A DNA stretch of 64,000 bases. It comes from Schlegelella_A sp036496385. Its GTDB lineage: Bacteria; Pseudomonadota; Gammaproteobacteria; Burkholderiales; Burkholderiaceae_C. The position numbers and the translations under genes were made by a program. Positions 25,323-34,379 of this stretch are shown here, in pieces. Every line of letters starts with the position of its first letter. The first letter of the stretch is position 1. The notes under the pieces were generated by a model. It saw only the letters and a list, made by a program, of their open reading frames with translations, did not search any database and was not told the DNA's origin. Location of the stretch: positions 16,490 through 80,489 of the forward strand of contig DASXLD010000127.1 of assembly GCA_036496385.1 (NCBI GenBank). The letters run 5' to 3'.

Positions 25323-26510
25323 GTGGAACGCCAAGCGATCGCCGTCGGCCAGCGCCGCCACGCGCCACTGCCACAGAGCTCGCCGGCGCGGTCGGTGGCC
25401 TGCGCCGCGGGCTGGGACGACAGCAGTGGCGCCGTCGGCGTCCTCACCGAGGGATTCGGCACCGACTCGGCGACGCACCACCTCTTTGCGGCGCTGTCGA
25501 CGCGACAGCCGGCTCATGACATTCGCGAGGCGAGCGTCGCGCACCGCGATCGTTTCGGCGCCGCGGCTCAGGCGATCGCCGCGGCCCTCGACCGTCTGAA
25601 CGTCGCCGTCTGTGCCTTCGATGCCGACGACCGCACCGCGTTCTGGAACGACGCCTATCTGCGCTTTTTCCCGGAGCAGGTCGGCTTCATCCACGAGGGT
25701 GAGCCCTACCGTGCCAATCTGCGCCGCTTCTACAAGGTGCGGCTCGAGCCGGAGGAGTTGGGCTTGCTCGAGCGCTATGTCGACGAAGGCGTCGCGCGGC
25801 CGTCCGAAGAGCAGGCGCCGCAGGCCTTCAGCCACCGCGGTTTCTGGCTGCAGGTCGCCGAAGAGGCCGGGCCGGCGGGCCGGATCTGCCTCTGGACGCG
25901 GGCGACGAACGTCGTCCCGGTCGCGGTCAAGGACGAGATCGACGGCCCCGGCATGATCGGGCTGGCGAGCGGCCTCGATCTCTTCGAGCACGTCGGCGAA
26001 GGCATCATGCTGACCGGCCCCGAGGGGCGGATCGGCTGGGTCAACGAGGCGTTCGTCGCGATGTACCGCCTGGCCGACAAGGCGCGCGCAACGCAAGGCG
26101 ACTTCGTCGACGTCTACCTCACCGCCTGGCGCGGTGCCGATCCTGCGGAGCGATCGCGCTTCGAGTCCGGGCTCGCGCTGCTCGAGCAAAACCTCTGCTT
26201 CGCCGGCGCGCCCTACGAGCTCCCGTTGCCCGGCGATCGTTGGGTGCGCGTCGTCGAGCAGCGCCGACCCGACGGCTTCGCCTGCTTCGCGCACGTCGAC
26301 ATCTCCCTGCTGAAGCGTCGCCAGCAACGGCTATTGCTCGCCGAGGAGCGCGTCCGTGTGTACGCGGCACGGTTGGCCGAGAAGTCGAAGCTGCTCGATG
26401 CCATGCTCGACCGCATCGACAACACGGGCGTCGTCGTGGTCGGCACCGAGCGGTCCGTCGCGCTTGGCGGCGGTGCCGCAGTGCCCGTGCTCGGCGACGC
26501 CGCGCGCTGA
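25323..26510 (+). CDS. PAS-domain protein without effector domain
   Basis: Up to 395 residues, starting at a GTG with weak support; recognisable homology begins around residue 80. Two PAS-like domains are visible: the first around LDRLNVAVCAFDADDRTAFW (exactly 20 residues) with NDAYLRFFPEQ, the second around HVGEGIMLTGPEGRIGWVN. A helical linker (RRQQRLLLAEERVRVYAARL) follows. In related proteins this arrangement precedes a GGDEF or kinase domain, but here the frame stops without one. A degenerate GGDEF protein is encoded 0.5 kb downstream on the same strand, so the two may work together. The first 75 codons are of low confidence. Confidence 0.7.
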   Translation: MERQAIAVGQRRHAPLPQSSPARSVACAAGWDDSSGAVGVLTEGFGTDSATHHLFAALSTRQPAHDIREASVAHRDRFGAAAQAIAAALDRLNVAVCAFDADDRTAFWNDAYLRFFPEQVGFIHEGEPYRANLRRFYKVRLEPEELGLLERYVDEGVARPSEEQAPQAFSHRGFWLQVAEEAGPAGRICLWTRATNVVPVAVKDEIDGPGMIGLASGLDLFEHVGEGIMLTGPEGRIGWVNEAFVAMYRLADKARATQGDFVDVYLTAWRGADPAERSRFESGLALLEQNLCFAGAPYELPLPGDRWVRVVEQRRPDGFACFAHVDISLLKRRQQRLLLAEERVRVYAARLAEKSKLLDAMLDRIDNTGVVVVGTERSVALGGGAAVPVLGDAAR

Positions 26511-26522
26511 CGGGTCGACGCC

Positions 26523-26738
26523 TCAGTCGTGCCAGAAGGGCTGGGTCTCGGCCCAGACGGGGTCGGCGGGACGCGGATCGTTCGGTGTCGGCAACGCGGC
26601 CGGGGCGATGGCCGAGATCGGATTCCACTGCGACGGCTCGCGCCGCTCGACGCCCCAGTCGCCGCTGCGTCGCTGACCGCCGCCAGCTTGTGCGAACCCC
26701 GTGACCCGCCAAACCTGGCCGAGAAAGTGGATGGCCAT
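26523..26738 (-). CDS. Possible small hypothetical protein
   Basis: This 71-residue minus-strand frame has GGGAG 5 nt before its ATG and reads MAIHFLGQVWRVTGF at the start, ending PADPVWAETQPFWHD. The C-terminal half is Pro/Ala/Trp rich. It occupies a gap between two plus-strand genes with no competing frame of better quality. No family is recognised. The stretch 26739-27034 to its right holds no other supported gene. Confidence 0.4.
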   Translation of the reverse strand: MAIHFLGQVWRVTGFAQAGGGQRRSGDWGVERREPSQWNPISAIAPAALPTPNDPRPADPVWAETQPFWHD

Positions 26739-27034
26739 GAGCACTCCCGTCGTTCTTGGCCGCAGCTAGCGCGTGCGCCGGCGCGAGTCTTGCGGATCAC
26801 AGGGGTTCAGGGCATCCCCTCGATGGAGGAGATGCTGCCGAGCTTGCGTGACACCCCTGCGACCGACAACCTTGGCAAATGCCATTCCCACGCGCGAGGA
26901 GCGGACCCGCGGCCGGTGATCGCGGCGCGTCAACAGCCCGCGTTTCCGTGACGAAGGCCGCCTCAGCGACGGCACACCGCGGGGTCGCCTTCCTAGAATC
27001 GGCGGATGTTGTCGATCGAGGATCGGACGCTCCG

Positions 27035-27937
27035 GTGAACGGCCCGCCGCTTCGCGTCCTCGCCGTCGCTGCCTCCGCGCTTGCTCCGCCCGGGTTCGCC
27101 GTCGAAGCGAGCTCCGGCTGGGCCGACGCCGCCGAGCGACTGGCAGACGGCGATCGCTTCGATCTCGTTCTCGTCGACGGCGACGCTGTGCCTGCGTCGG
27201 CGGCCAAGATCACGGCGGTGGCCGACCGCGTCGCGCTCGTCGTCGTTCTTGCCGATCCCGATGCCGCGCACGCGCCCGCTTGGCTGCACCACGGCGCCGA
27301 CGACGTGGTCGGCCGCGTCGAGCTCGCTGGTGCGGCGGGCTGGCGCCGGCTTCGCTTCGCGGTCGAGCGCCGCCGCCGCCGCCTCGACGGCCGCCAAGGC
27401 GGGCACTCCGTCGACCCGGCGACCGGCTTGCCGCACCGCCAGCAGCTCGTCGAGCATCTCAGCCAGCTGCTCGCGTTGCGCGAGCGTGAGCCGTCGCCGA
27501 TGGCGCTGCTCGCGTTTCGCATCGAGGGCTTGCGGCCGGCCCACGGTGGCGCCGAGGCGGGCGATGCCGACGTCTTGCGGCGCAAGATCGCGGTCCGCCT
27601 GCGGGCCGGTGTCCGCGCGAGCGACGTCGTCGCCGCGATCGATGACGACGCCTACGCGATCCTGCTCGGCTCCATCCTCACCCCGGCCGACGGCGAGCGC
27701 GTTGCCCTGAAGCTGGTCGCGGCGCTGCTGGCGCCGTTCATGGTCGGCGCGATCGAGCGCTCGGTCGCCGTGGCCCTTGGCATCGCCCACTCTCCGGGCG
27801 ATGGCAACGACGCCGAGCTCCTGCTGCGCCGTGCCCTGTCGCTCGCCGCGGCGGCGCCGGCGGTGGCTCCCGACGGGCCGGCGACGACGCGCGACGGCGC
27901 CGGCCGGCGCCGAGCCGCCGCCAACGACGACCGCTGA
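27035..27937 (+). CDS. Degenerate GGDEF protein with a receiver-like N-terminus
   Basis: From the GTG at 27035 this encodes 300 residues. Residues 5-110 look like a degenerate response-regulator receiver (PPLRVLAVAAS; FDLVLVDGDAVP; LHHGADDVVGRVEL). Residues 125-275 follow the GGDEF fold (DPATGLPHRQQLVEHL; MALLAFRIEG; VALGIAHSPGDGNDAELLLR). Where the catalytic G-G-D-E-F signature should stand, the sequence is AIDDDAYAILL, so diguanylate cyclase activity is unlikely. The Arg/Ala-rich tail ends RRRAAANDDR. It could be a catalytically dead c-di-GMP-related or structural protein. No phosphodiesterase domain is present. Confidence 0.72.
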   Translation: MNGPPLRVLAVAASALAPPGFAVEASSGWADAAERLADGDRFDLVLVDGDAVPASAAKITAVADRVALVVVLADPDAAHAPAWLHHGADDVVGRVELAGAAGWRRLRFAVERRRRRLDGRQGGHSVDPATGLPHRQQLVEHLSQLLALREREPSPMALLAFRIEGLRPAHGGAEAGDADVLRRKIAVRLRAGVRASDVVAAIDDDAYAILLGSILTPADGERVALKLVAALLAPFMVGAIERSVAVALGIAHSPGDGNDAELLLRRALSLAAAAPAVAPDGPATTRDGAGRRRAAANDDR

Positions 27938-28059
27938 CCTGCGTTCGGTGCTGCGCGCGGCGTGGCAACGATGTGCCGGACAATCGCGCAGCCATGCCGA
28001 TATCCTTCCGCCTTTCGCCGGCAGCCGCCGCGCGACCACGCTGCCGCTGAAAGCCGACC

Positions 28060-30732
28060 GTGAAAGCCGCCGACATCCGTTCGACGTTCCTGAGCTTCTT
28101 CGCGTCGAAGGGCCACACCATCGTTGCGTCGAGCCCGGTCGTTCCGGGCGACGACCCGACGCTGCTCTTCACCAACGCCGGCATGAACCAGTTCAAGGAC
28201 GTCTTCCTCGGCTTCGACAAGCGGCCTTACGTGCGCGCGGCGTCGTCGCAGAAGTGCATCCGCGCCGGCGGCAAGCACAACGACCTCGAGAACGTCGGCT
28301 ATACGGCGCGTCACCTGACCTTCTTCGAGATGCTCGGCAACTTCTCGTTCGGCGATTACTTCAAGAAGGACGCGCTGAAGTTCGCCTGGGAGCTGCTGAC
28401 CGACGTCTACAAGCTGCCGGCCGAAAAGCTCTGGGCAACGGTGTATGCCGAGGACGACGAGGCCTACGACATCTGGCGGAACGACATCGGCCTGCCCGCC
28501 GAGCGGATCGTCCGCATCGGCGACAACAAGGGCGCACGCTTTGCGTCCGACAACTTCTGGATGATGGGCGACACCGGCCCCTGCGGCCCGTGCAGCGAGA
28601 TCTTCTACGACCACGGCCCGGGGATCGCCGGCGGCCCGCCCGGATCGCCGGAAGAGGACGGCGACCGCTACATCGAGATCTGGAACAACGTCTTCATGCA
28701 ATTCAACCGCCAGGTCGACGAAAAGACTGGCGCGGTCGTGATGCACAAGCTGCCGAAGCCGAGCGTCGATACCGGCATGGGGCTCGAGCGGCTGAGCGCG
28801 GTGCTGCAGCACGTGCATTCGAACTACGAGATCGATCTTTTTATCGATCTCCTCAAGGCTGTTCGCCTCGAGTTGTTTGCGGTTGTCAAAGACGACGCGT
28901 CGCTGTCGATCATCAACGACGCCTCGAACGTAAGCCCGTCGTTGAAGGTGATCGCCGATCACATCCGCGCCTGTACTTTCACGGTTGGTGATGGCATCGT
29001 CCCCGGGAACGAAGGGCGCGGCTACGTCTTGCGCCGGATCACCCGGCGAGCGATCCGCCACGGCTACAAGCTCGGTGCGCGACGACCGTTCTTCTACCGG
29101 CTAGTCAGGGCCGTAGGCGCCGAGATGGGCGATGCTTATCCTGAGTTGCGCCAGCAGGAACAGCGAATCACGGCTGTACTTCAGCAGGAGGAGGAGCGCT
29201 TCTTCCAGACGATCGCCAACGGCATGGAGATCCTCGAGTCAACGCTGGGCGCACTCAAGCCGGGCGATGCGCTTTCGGGAGACATCGCCTTCAAGCTGCA
29301 CGACACCTACGGCTTCCCGGTCGACCTCACCGCCGACGTCTGCCGCGAGCGCGGTGTCGGCGTCGACACCGCGCGTTTCGAGGCGTTGCTCGGCGAGCAG
29401 CGCGAGCGCGCGCGCGCGTCGGCCAAGTTCCGCATGGCACAGGGCCTCGACTACCGCGGCGGCGCGACCACCTTCCACGGCTACGAGACGCTGAGCCGCG
29501 ACGCTGCCCGCGTCACCGCGGTCTATGTCGACGGCACGGCGGTCGAGGCGGCGCGTGCCGGCGATGTCGCCGTCGTCGTTCTCGACCAGACGCCGTTCTA
29601 CGCCGAGAGCGGCGGCCAGGTCGGCGACGCCGGCGAGCTGCGCAACGCGACCGCACGGATGGTCGTCGAGGACACGATCAAGGTACAGGCTGCGGTGCCC
29701 GGCCATCAGGGTCGTGTCGTCGAGGGGTCGATTGCGGTCGGCGACGTCGTCCAGGCCAGGGTCGACGCCGAGCGGCGCGCCAGGACGATGCGCAACCACA
29801 GCGCGACGCACCTGATGCACAAGGCGCTGCGCGAGGTGCTCGGCGAGCACGTGCAGCAGAAGGGCTCGCTGGTCGACGCCGAGAAGACGCGCTTCGACTT
29901 CGCCCACAACGCGCCGCTGAGCGACGAGCAGATCCGGCGCGTCGAGCAGATCGTCAACGCCGAGATCCTCGCCAACCACGCGACCAGCGCGCGCGTGATG
30001 CCGATCGACGAAGCCACCAAGCTCGGCGCGATGATGCTGTTCGGCGAGAAGTACGGCGACGAGGTGCGCGTCCTCGACATCGGCTCGAGCCGCGAGCTTT
30101 GCGGCGGCACGCACGTCGCGCGAACCGGCGACATCGGCTTGTTCAAGATCGTCTCGGAGAGCGGCGTCGCCGCCGGCGTGCGCCGCGTCGAGGCGGTGAC
30201 CGGCGACAACGCGCTCGCCTATTTGCAGTCGCTCGAAACGACGCTCGGCCGGATCGCCGGCGAGCTGCGCAGCGCGCTCGACGAGGTGCCGGCGCGCGTC
30301 GGCCAGGTGCTCGAGCACGTGCGCTCGCTCGAGAAGGAGCTCGCCGCGTTGAAAGGAAGGCTTGCCTCGTCGCAGGGCGACGACCTCGCGCAGCGCGCCG
30401 TCGACGTCAAGGGATTGAAGGTGCTCGCCGCGCGCCTCGACGGCGTCGACGCGAAGACGCTGCGCGACACGCTCGACAAGCTCAAGGACAAGCTGAAGAC
30501 CGCGGTCATCGTCCTCGCCGCGGTCGACGGCACCAAGGTGCAGATCGCCGCCGGCGTCACCGCCGACAGCACGGCACGCGTCAAGGCCGGCGAGGTTGCG
30601 AACTTCGTCGCCGGACAGGTCGGCGGCAAGGGCGGCGGCAAGGCCGACATGGCGATGGCCGGCGGCAGCGATCCATCGCGGCTGCCCGAAGCGCTCGCGT
30701 CGGTGCGCGGCTGGGTCGAGGAGCGGGTCTGA
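28060..30732 (+). CDS. alaS: Alanyl-tRNA synthetase
   Basis: This 890-residue enzyme charges tRNA-Ala with alanine in the cytoplasm. The class II catalytic core opens with STFLSFFASKGHTIVASSPV, then LLFTNAGMNQFKDVFLG. The editing domain carries the zinc site HSATHLMH and, further on, CGGTHV. A C-terminal coiled-coil and C-Ala oligomerisation region includes GGKGGGKADMAMAGG. Length and domain order are normal for the family. It starts at a GTG, preceded by a 122-bp gap after the GGDEF-like gene. The stop overlaps the folB start by one base (TGATG), so the two genes are coupled. Confidence 0.97.
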   Translation: MKAADIRSTFLSFFASKGHTIVASSPVVPGDDPTLLFTNAGMNQFKDVFLGFDKRPYVRAASSQKCIRAGGKHNDLENVGYTARHLTFFEMLGNFSFGDYFKKDALKFAWELLTDVYKLPAEKLWATVYAEDDEAYDIWRNDIGLPAERIVRIGDNKGARFASDNFWMMGDTGPCGPCSEIFYDHGPGIAGGPPGSPEEDGDRYIEIWNNVFMQFNRQVDEKTGAVVMHKLPKPSVDTGMGLERLSAVLQHVHSNYEIDLFIDLLKAVRLELFAVVKDDASLSIINDASNVSPSLKVIADHIRACTFTVGDGIVPGNEGRGYVLRRITRRAIRHGYKLGARRPFFYRLVRAVGAEMGDAYPELRQQEQRITAVLQQEEERFFQTIANGMEILESTLGALKPGDALSGDIAFKLHDTYGFPVDLTADVCRERGVGVDTARFEALLGEQRERARASAKFRMAQGLDYRGGATTFHGYETLSRDAARVTAVYVDGTAVEAARAGDVAVVVLDQTPFYAESGGQVGDAGELRNATARMVVEDTIKVQAAVPGHQGRVVEGSIAVGDVVQARVDAERRARTMRNHSATHLMHKALREVLGEHVQQKGSLVDAEKTRFDFAHNAPLSDEQIRRVEQIVNAEILANHATSARVMPIDEATKLGAMMLFGEKYGDEVRVLDIGSSRELCGGTHVARTGDIGLFKIVSESGVAAGVRRVEAVTGDNALAYLQSLETTLGRIAGELRSALDEVPARVGQVLEHVRSLEKELAALKGRLASSQGDDLAQRAVDVKGLKVLAARLDGVDAKTLRDTLDKLKDKLKTAVIVLAAVDGTKVQIAAGVTADSTARVKAGEVANFVAGQVGGKGGGKADMAMAGGSDPSRLPEALASVRGWVEERV

Positions 30733-31106
30733 TGGACATGCTCTTCCTCGAAGGCCTCGAGGTGCCGTGTCGGGTCGGCTGCACCGACGCCGAGCGGGCG
30801 ACGCCGCAGTCGTTGCGCGTCGAGGTCCGGCTCTACTGCCCGTCGCTTCGCGACGCCGCCCTCGCCGACGATCTCGAGCGCACGGTCGACTACCGGCTCG
30901 CCGGCGATCTCATCGATGCGGTGCAAGGGCACGAGTTCCTGCTCATCGAGCGCGTTGCCGAGACGCTCGCCGAGGTCGCGCTCAAGAACGCGCTGATCGA
31001 CCACGTCACGATTAGCGTCAGGAAGCGGCCGCCGGTGCAGGGCCTCGAATGGGCTGGCGTGGAGATCACGCGCGGGCGCGGTGACGCCGGCAGCGCGAAG
31101 CCCTAG
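30732..31106 (+). CDS. folB: Dihydroneopterin aldolase
   Basis: This 124-residue protein matches the bacterial FolB family: MDMLFLEGLEVPCRVGC at the start, TVDYRLAGDLI in the middle, LIERVAETLAEVAL with the substrate-binding Glu, and a VRKRPPVQG segment with the catalytic Lys. FolB cleaves 7,8-dihydroneopterin to 6-hydroxymethyl-7,8-dihydropterin in folate synthesis. The start codon overlaps the alaS stop by one base. Confidence 0.9.
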   Translation: MDMLFLEGLEVPCRVGCTDAERATPQSLRVEVRLYCPSLRDAALADDLERTVDYRLAGDLIDAVQGHEFLLIERVAETLAEVALKNALIDHVTISVRKRPPVQGLEWAGVEITRGRGDAGSAKP

Positions 31107-31150
31107 GTCCGGCCCGGCATCGCCGCGAGACTTCCAGACGAGGCCCTAGA

Positions 31151-31798
31151 GTGCAGGTCGTCAGCAACACCGCAGTGTCGCTCGATGGCCGCATCAACAC
31201 GCGTGAGCGCCGCTTCACGTTCTTCGGCAGTGCGCGCGACCACGCGCGCATGAGCCGGCTGCGCACCACGGCCGATGCCGTGCTCGTCGGCGGCGCCACG
31301 TTTCGCAACTGGCCGCATCCGGCGCTTCCCGACGATGCCGACCGCGCGCGGCTGACGACGCGGCCGTGGAACGTCGTCGTCACGCGCTCGCTCGACGTCC
31401 CGCTCGGCGGCGACTTCCTGCGCGAGCCGGCGATCCGCCCGCTCTTCATCACCCGCGCGGCAGCGGTTCCTCGCGACTTCCCCGCCGAGGTCGAGGCATG
31501 GCCGGGCGAGGGCGACGCGCCAGTCCGGTGGATCCTCGACCGGCTCGCTGCGCGTGGCGTCGAGCGGCTGCTCGTCGAAGCCGGCGGCGATTTGCTGTTC
31601 CAGTTTCTCGCCGCCGATGCACTCGACGAGATGCACGTGACGCTCTGCCCGATGGTCGTCGGCGGCCCGGCGCCGAGCCTCGCCGACGGCGTCGGCTTCG
31701 ACCGCAGCGACCTGCGCCGCCTGCAGCTCGTCGCGAGCGAGGTGGAGGGCGACGAGATCTTCCTCCACTACCGCAACCTTCGCGGAGCCGGCGCATGA
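31151..31798 (+). CDS. RibD C-terminal (DHFR-like) reductase
   Basis: This 215-residue protein is a stand-alone RibD_C domain, the NADPH-dependent dihydrofolate-reductase fold used in riboflavin synthesis. It shows SLDGRINTRERR, a TTADAVLVGGATFRNW nucleotide-binding segment, GVERLLVEAGGDLLFQFL and LCPMVVGGPAPSLADG. The deaminase half of RibD is missing, so it may be a separate pyrimidine reductase or an unrelated pterin reductase; lying two genes after folB leaves both options open. It starts at GTG 31151 and overlaps the next gene in an ATGA. Confidence 0.85.
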   Translation: MQVVSNTAVSLDGRINTRERRFTFFGSARDHARMSRLRTTADAVLVGGATFRNWPHPALPDDADRARLTTRPWNVVVTRSLDVPLGGDFLREPAIRPLFITRAAAVPRDFPAEVEAWPGEGDAPVRWILDRLAARGVERLLVEAGGDLLFQFLAADALDEMHVTLCPMVVGGPAPSLADGVGFDRSDLRRLQLVASEVEGDEIFLHYRNLRGAGA

Positions 31799-32340
31799 CC
31801 ATCACCGTCCGCCGCGCTCGCGTCGCCGACGCCGCGGCCATCGCCGCGATGATGGACGACCCGGCCGTCTATTCCGGCCTGATGCAGATGCCGTACGCGA
31901 GCGAGGAAGCGCATCGCGCCCGTCTCGCCGACGGCCTGGCACCGGGCAAGGCCGACCTGCTTCTCGTCGCCGAGCGCGGCGGCGAGCTGGTCGGCTCGTG
32001 CGGCATGCATCCGGCGGGAGCGAGCCCGCGGCGCCGCCACGCGATGACGCTCGGCATGTCGGTCCGCGCCGACGCGCAGGGGCAAGGCGTCGGCAGCGCG
32101 CTGATGCAGGCGATCTGCGACGTCGCCGACCGCTGGATCGGGCTGCTCCGGCTCGAGCTCAGCGTCTACGTCGACAACGAACGCGCGATCGCGTTGTACC
32201 GGCGCTTCGGCTTCGAGATCGAAGGGCGACACCGCGGCTACGTCCTCCGCGACGGCATCTTCGTCGACGCATTCACCATGGCGCGCGTCCATCCGGGGCC
32301 GCCTGCGATCGAGCCGGCAGCGGCGAGCCCGCCGGCATGA
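31795..32340 (+). CDS. GNAT-family N-acetyltransferase
   Basis: This 181-residue protein has the GNAT fold: an N-terminal TITVRRARVADAAAIAAMM, the acetyl-CoA pyrophosphate loop VRADAQGQGVGSALM, and the C-terminal LSVYVDNERAIALYRRFGF followed by EIEGRHRGYVLRDG. The last stretch resembles the RimI/PhnO-like subgroup that acts on small amines or protein N-termini; the substrate is unknown. It overlaps the reductase upstream and the secreted hydrolase downstream, both by ATGA, so all three are translationally coupled. Confidence 0.88.
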   Translation: MTITVRRARVADAAAIAAMMDDPAVYSGLMQMPYASEEAHRARLADGLAPGKADLLLVAERGGELVGSCGMHPAGASPRRRHAMTLGMSVRADAQGQGVGSALMQAICDVADRWIGLLRLELSVYVDNERAIALYRRFGFEIEGRHRGYVLRDGIFVDAFTMARVHPGPPAIEPAAASPPA

Positions 32341-33215
32341 GCGCGTGGCGCGCAGTGGCCGCCTGCCTGCTCGCGGCCTGGACCGTTGCCGCCTCGGCCC
32401 AAGAGCGGGTTTCGTTCCCGAGCCTCGACGGCCCGGGCAGCGCGCCGGTCGTCCTGATCGGCTACTTCTTTGCGGCGCCGACGCCGCCGACGCCGCCGGC
32501 GTCGACCGCATCACCGACACCGACGCCGGCGCCCGCGATCGCGATGTTCCATGGCTGCGGCGGCCCGTACGATCGCCACGGCGCCCTGACGAAGCGGATG
32601 CACGAGTACGTCGAGCTCTTCAACGGCCTCGGCCTGCATGTGCTGATCGTCGATTCGCTGACGCCGCGCTACGAGAAGGAGCTCTGCACGCAGCGCACCG
32701 GCAAGCGCCGCGTGACGCAGGCGAACCGTCGTCTCGACGCGCTCGGCGCGATCGACTATCTGGCCCAGCGCGCCGATGTCGACCCCAAGCGGATCGGCCT
32801 GATCGGCTGGTCCAACGGCGGCAGCACGGTGCTTGCCGCCACCAACCTGCGCCATCGCGACGTCGTCCAGGAGATGACCAAGCCGGCGTTCGCGATCGCC
32901 TTCTATCCCGGCTGCGAGGCCGATCTGCGGCGCGGCTACGAGCCGGCGGCGCCGCTCTTGCTGCTGGTCGGCCAGGCGGACGACTGGACGCCGGCAGCGC
33001 CGTGTGTCGCGCTCGCTCGCGCCAACGTCGAGCCGCGGCCGCAGATCGTCGTCTATCCCGGGGCGTCGCATGGCTTCGACTCCGACGCGCCGGTACGCCT
33101 GCGCAAGGACGTGCCGAACGGCGTCAACCCGGGGCAAGGCGTCCACGTCGGCGGCAACGCGGCGGCGTGGCGGGCGTCGCGCGACCGCGTCGTGCGCTTC
33201 GTCGCCGAGCACTAG
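32337..33215 (+). CDS. Secreted dienelactone hydrolase-family protein
   Basis: This 292-residue protein has a signal peptide (MSAWRAVAACLLAAWTVAAS, cleavage near SAQ) and a Pro/Thr-rich linker around residues 47-65. The alpha/beta hydrolase domain shows the oxyanion region MFHGCGGPYDRHG, the nucleophile elbow IGWSNGGST, the acid near VGQADDWTPAAP and the catalytic His in YPGASHGFD. Family members hydrolyse lactones and esters. Its stop overlaps that of the convergent egtD by 4 bp (CTAG). Confidence 0.87.
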   Translation: MSAWRAVAACLLAAWTVAASAQERVSFPSLDGPGSAPVVLIGYFFAAPTPPTPPASTASPTPTPAPAIAMFHGCGGPYDRHGALTKRMHEYVELFNGLGLHVLIVDSLTPRYEKELCTQRTGKRRVTQANRRLDALGAIDYLAQRADVDPKRIGLIGWSNGGSTVLAATNLRHRDVVQEMTKPAFAIAFYPGCEADLRRGYEPAAPLLLLVGQADDWTPAAPCVALARANVEPRPQIVVYPGASHGFDSDAPVRLRKDVPNGVNPGQGVHVGGNAAAWRASRDRVVRFVAEH

Positions 33216-34180
33216 AGCCCAGCAGAGGCCCAGAAGACGGCGAACCAGCCCTGGCGGTCGGTCCAGTGTCGTGGCGCATCGAAGCCGGCCGCGAGCAGCA
33301 TGGCGCGAAAGCCCTCGACGGTGTGCTTGCACGAGTTCTCGGTGTGGATCCGTTCGCCGGCGGCGAAGCGTCGGCCGCCGCCGGCCCAGGCAACCGCGAG
33401 CGGCTCGCTTGCCTCGAGATGCATCTCGATGCGCGACTTCGCCTCGTCGAAAAAGGCGATGTGGCGCCACTGCCGGGGCGCGAAATCGCTGCCGATCAGG
33501 CGATTGAGATGGTTGAGCGCGTTGCGGTTGAAGGCCGCCGTGACGCCGAGGCCGTCGTCGTACGCGGCCTCGAGGACCGGCGTCGGCTTGACGAGGTCGA
33601 CGCCGATCAGGAGGCCGCCGCCGCCGGCGTGCGCGCGCACGCGGCGCAGGAACGCGAGCGCCTCGTCGCCGTCGAAGTTGCCGATGCTCGACCCCGGATA
33701 GAAGAACACCGGGGCGGCGTCGCCGACGAGATCGACGGGAATGTCGAGTGCCGTCGAGAAGTCCTGGCCGAGCCCGGCCATGGCGATGTGCGGCTGCTCG
33801 CGCTGGAGCTTGCGCAGCGCATCGCGCAGGAACTCGACCGAGATGTCGACGGCGATGTAGCGGCTCGGCTCGAGCAGCGGAAACAAGCGCGCCGCCTTGG
33901 CGCAGTTGCCGGCGCCGAGGTCGATCAGTGCCTTGCCCGAGCCGATCGCCTCCGCCATCGCCGCACCGTGGTCGGCGAAGATCGCCGCCTCGGTGCGCGT
34001 CGGGTAGTACTCGTCGAGCTCGGTGATCGCCTGGAAGAGATGCGAGCCGAGCCGGTCGTAGAAGAACTTGGGCGAGATGCTTGCCGGGCTGCCGAGCAGC
34101 GCGGCGCGCGCTGCGCTCCGTTCGCCATCGGCGTCGGCGAGCCAGGTCTGAACGAATCGGGGAGTCTTGGAGTCGGCCAT
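33212..34180 (-). CDS. egtD: L-histidine N-alpha-methyltransferase (EgtD family)
   Basis: This 322-residue SAM-dependent enzyme matches EgtD, which trimethylates histidine to hercynine in ergothioneine synthesis. It shows SPKFFYDRLGSHLFQAIT, the SAM-binding ALIDLGAGNCAKAARLF, FFYPGSSIGNF, and IHTENSCKHT near the C-terminus. The ATG at 34180 is followed by the expected N-terminus ADSKTPRFVQTWLADADG. No egtB or other ergothioneine gene is nearby. It faces coaBC divergently across about 200 bp. Confidence 0.9.
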   Translation of the reverse strand: MADSKTPRFVQTWLADADGERSAARAALLGSPASISPKFFYDRLGSHLFQAITELDEYYPTRTEAAIFADHGAAMAEAIGSGKALIDLGAGNCAKAARLFPLLEPSRYIAVDISVEFLRDALRKLQREQPHIAMAGLGQDFSTALDIPVDLVGDAAPVFFYPGSSIGNFDGDEALAFLRRVRAHAGGGGLLIGVDLVKPTPVLEAAYDDGLGVTAAFNRNALNHLNRLIGSDFAPRQWRHIAFFDEAKSRIEMHLEASEPLAVAWAGGGRRFAAGERIHTENSCKHTVEGFRAMLLAAGFDAPRHWTDRQGWFAVFWASAGL

Positions 34181-34379
34181 CGGAGAATCCGCGCGAGTGG
34201 AGGGAGTCGGACTCCCGGCCCGGCACCTTACCTCGGGATCGCCCAGAATGCAGCGATGGCCAGCAATCGAGCCTCCCGTCCGTCGGCGCCATGGCGTCGT
34301 ACCGTCCTTCACCGGGAGGGCGCCGAGGCGAAGTCATTGCTGGACCCGCTCGTCGCGTCGCACGGGAGCTGAGGCCGCG

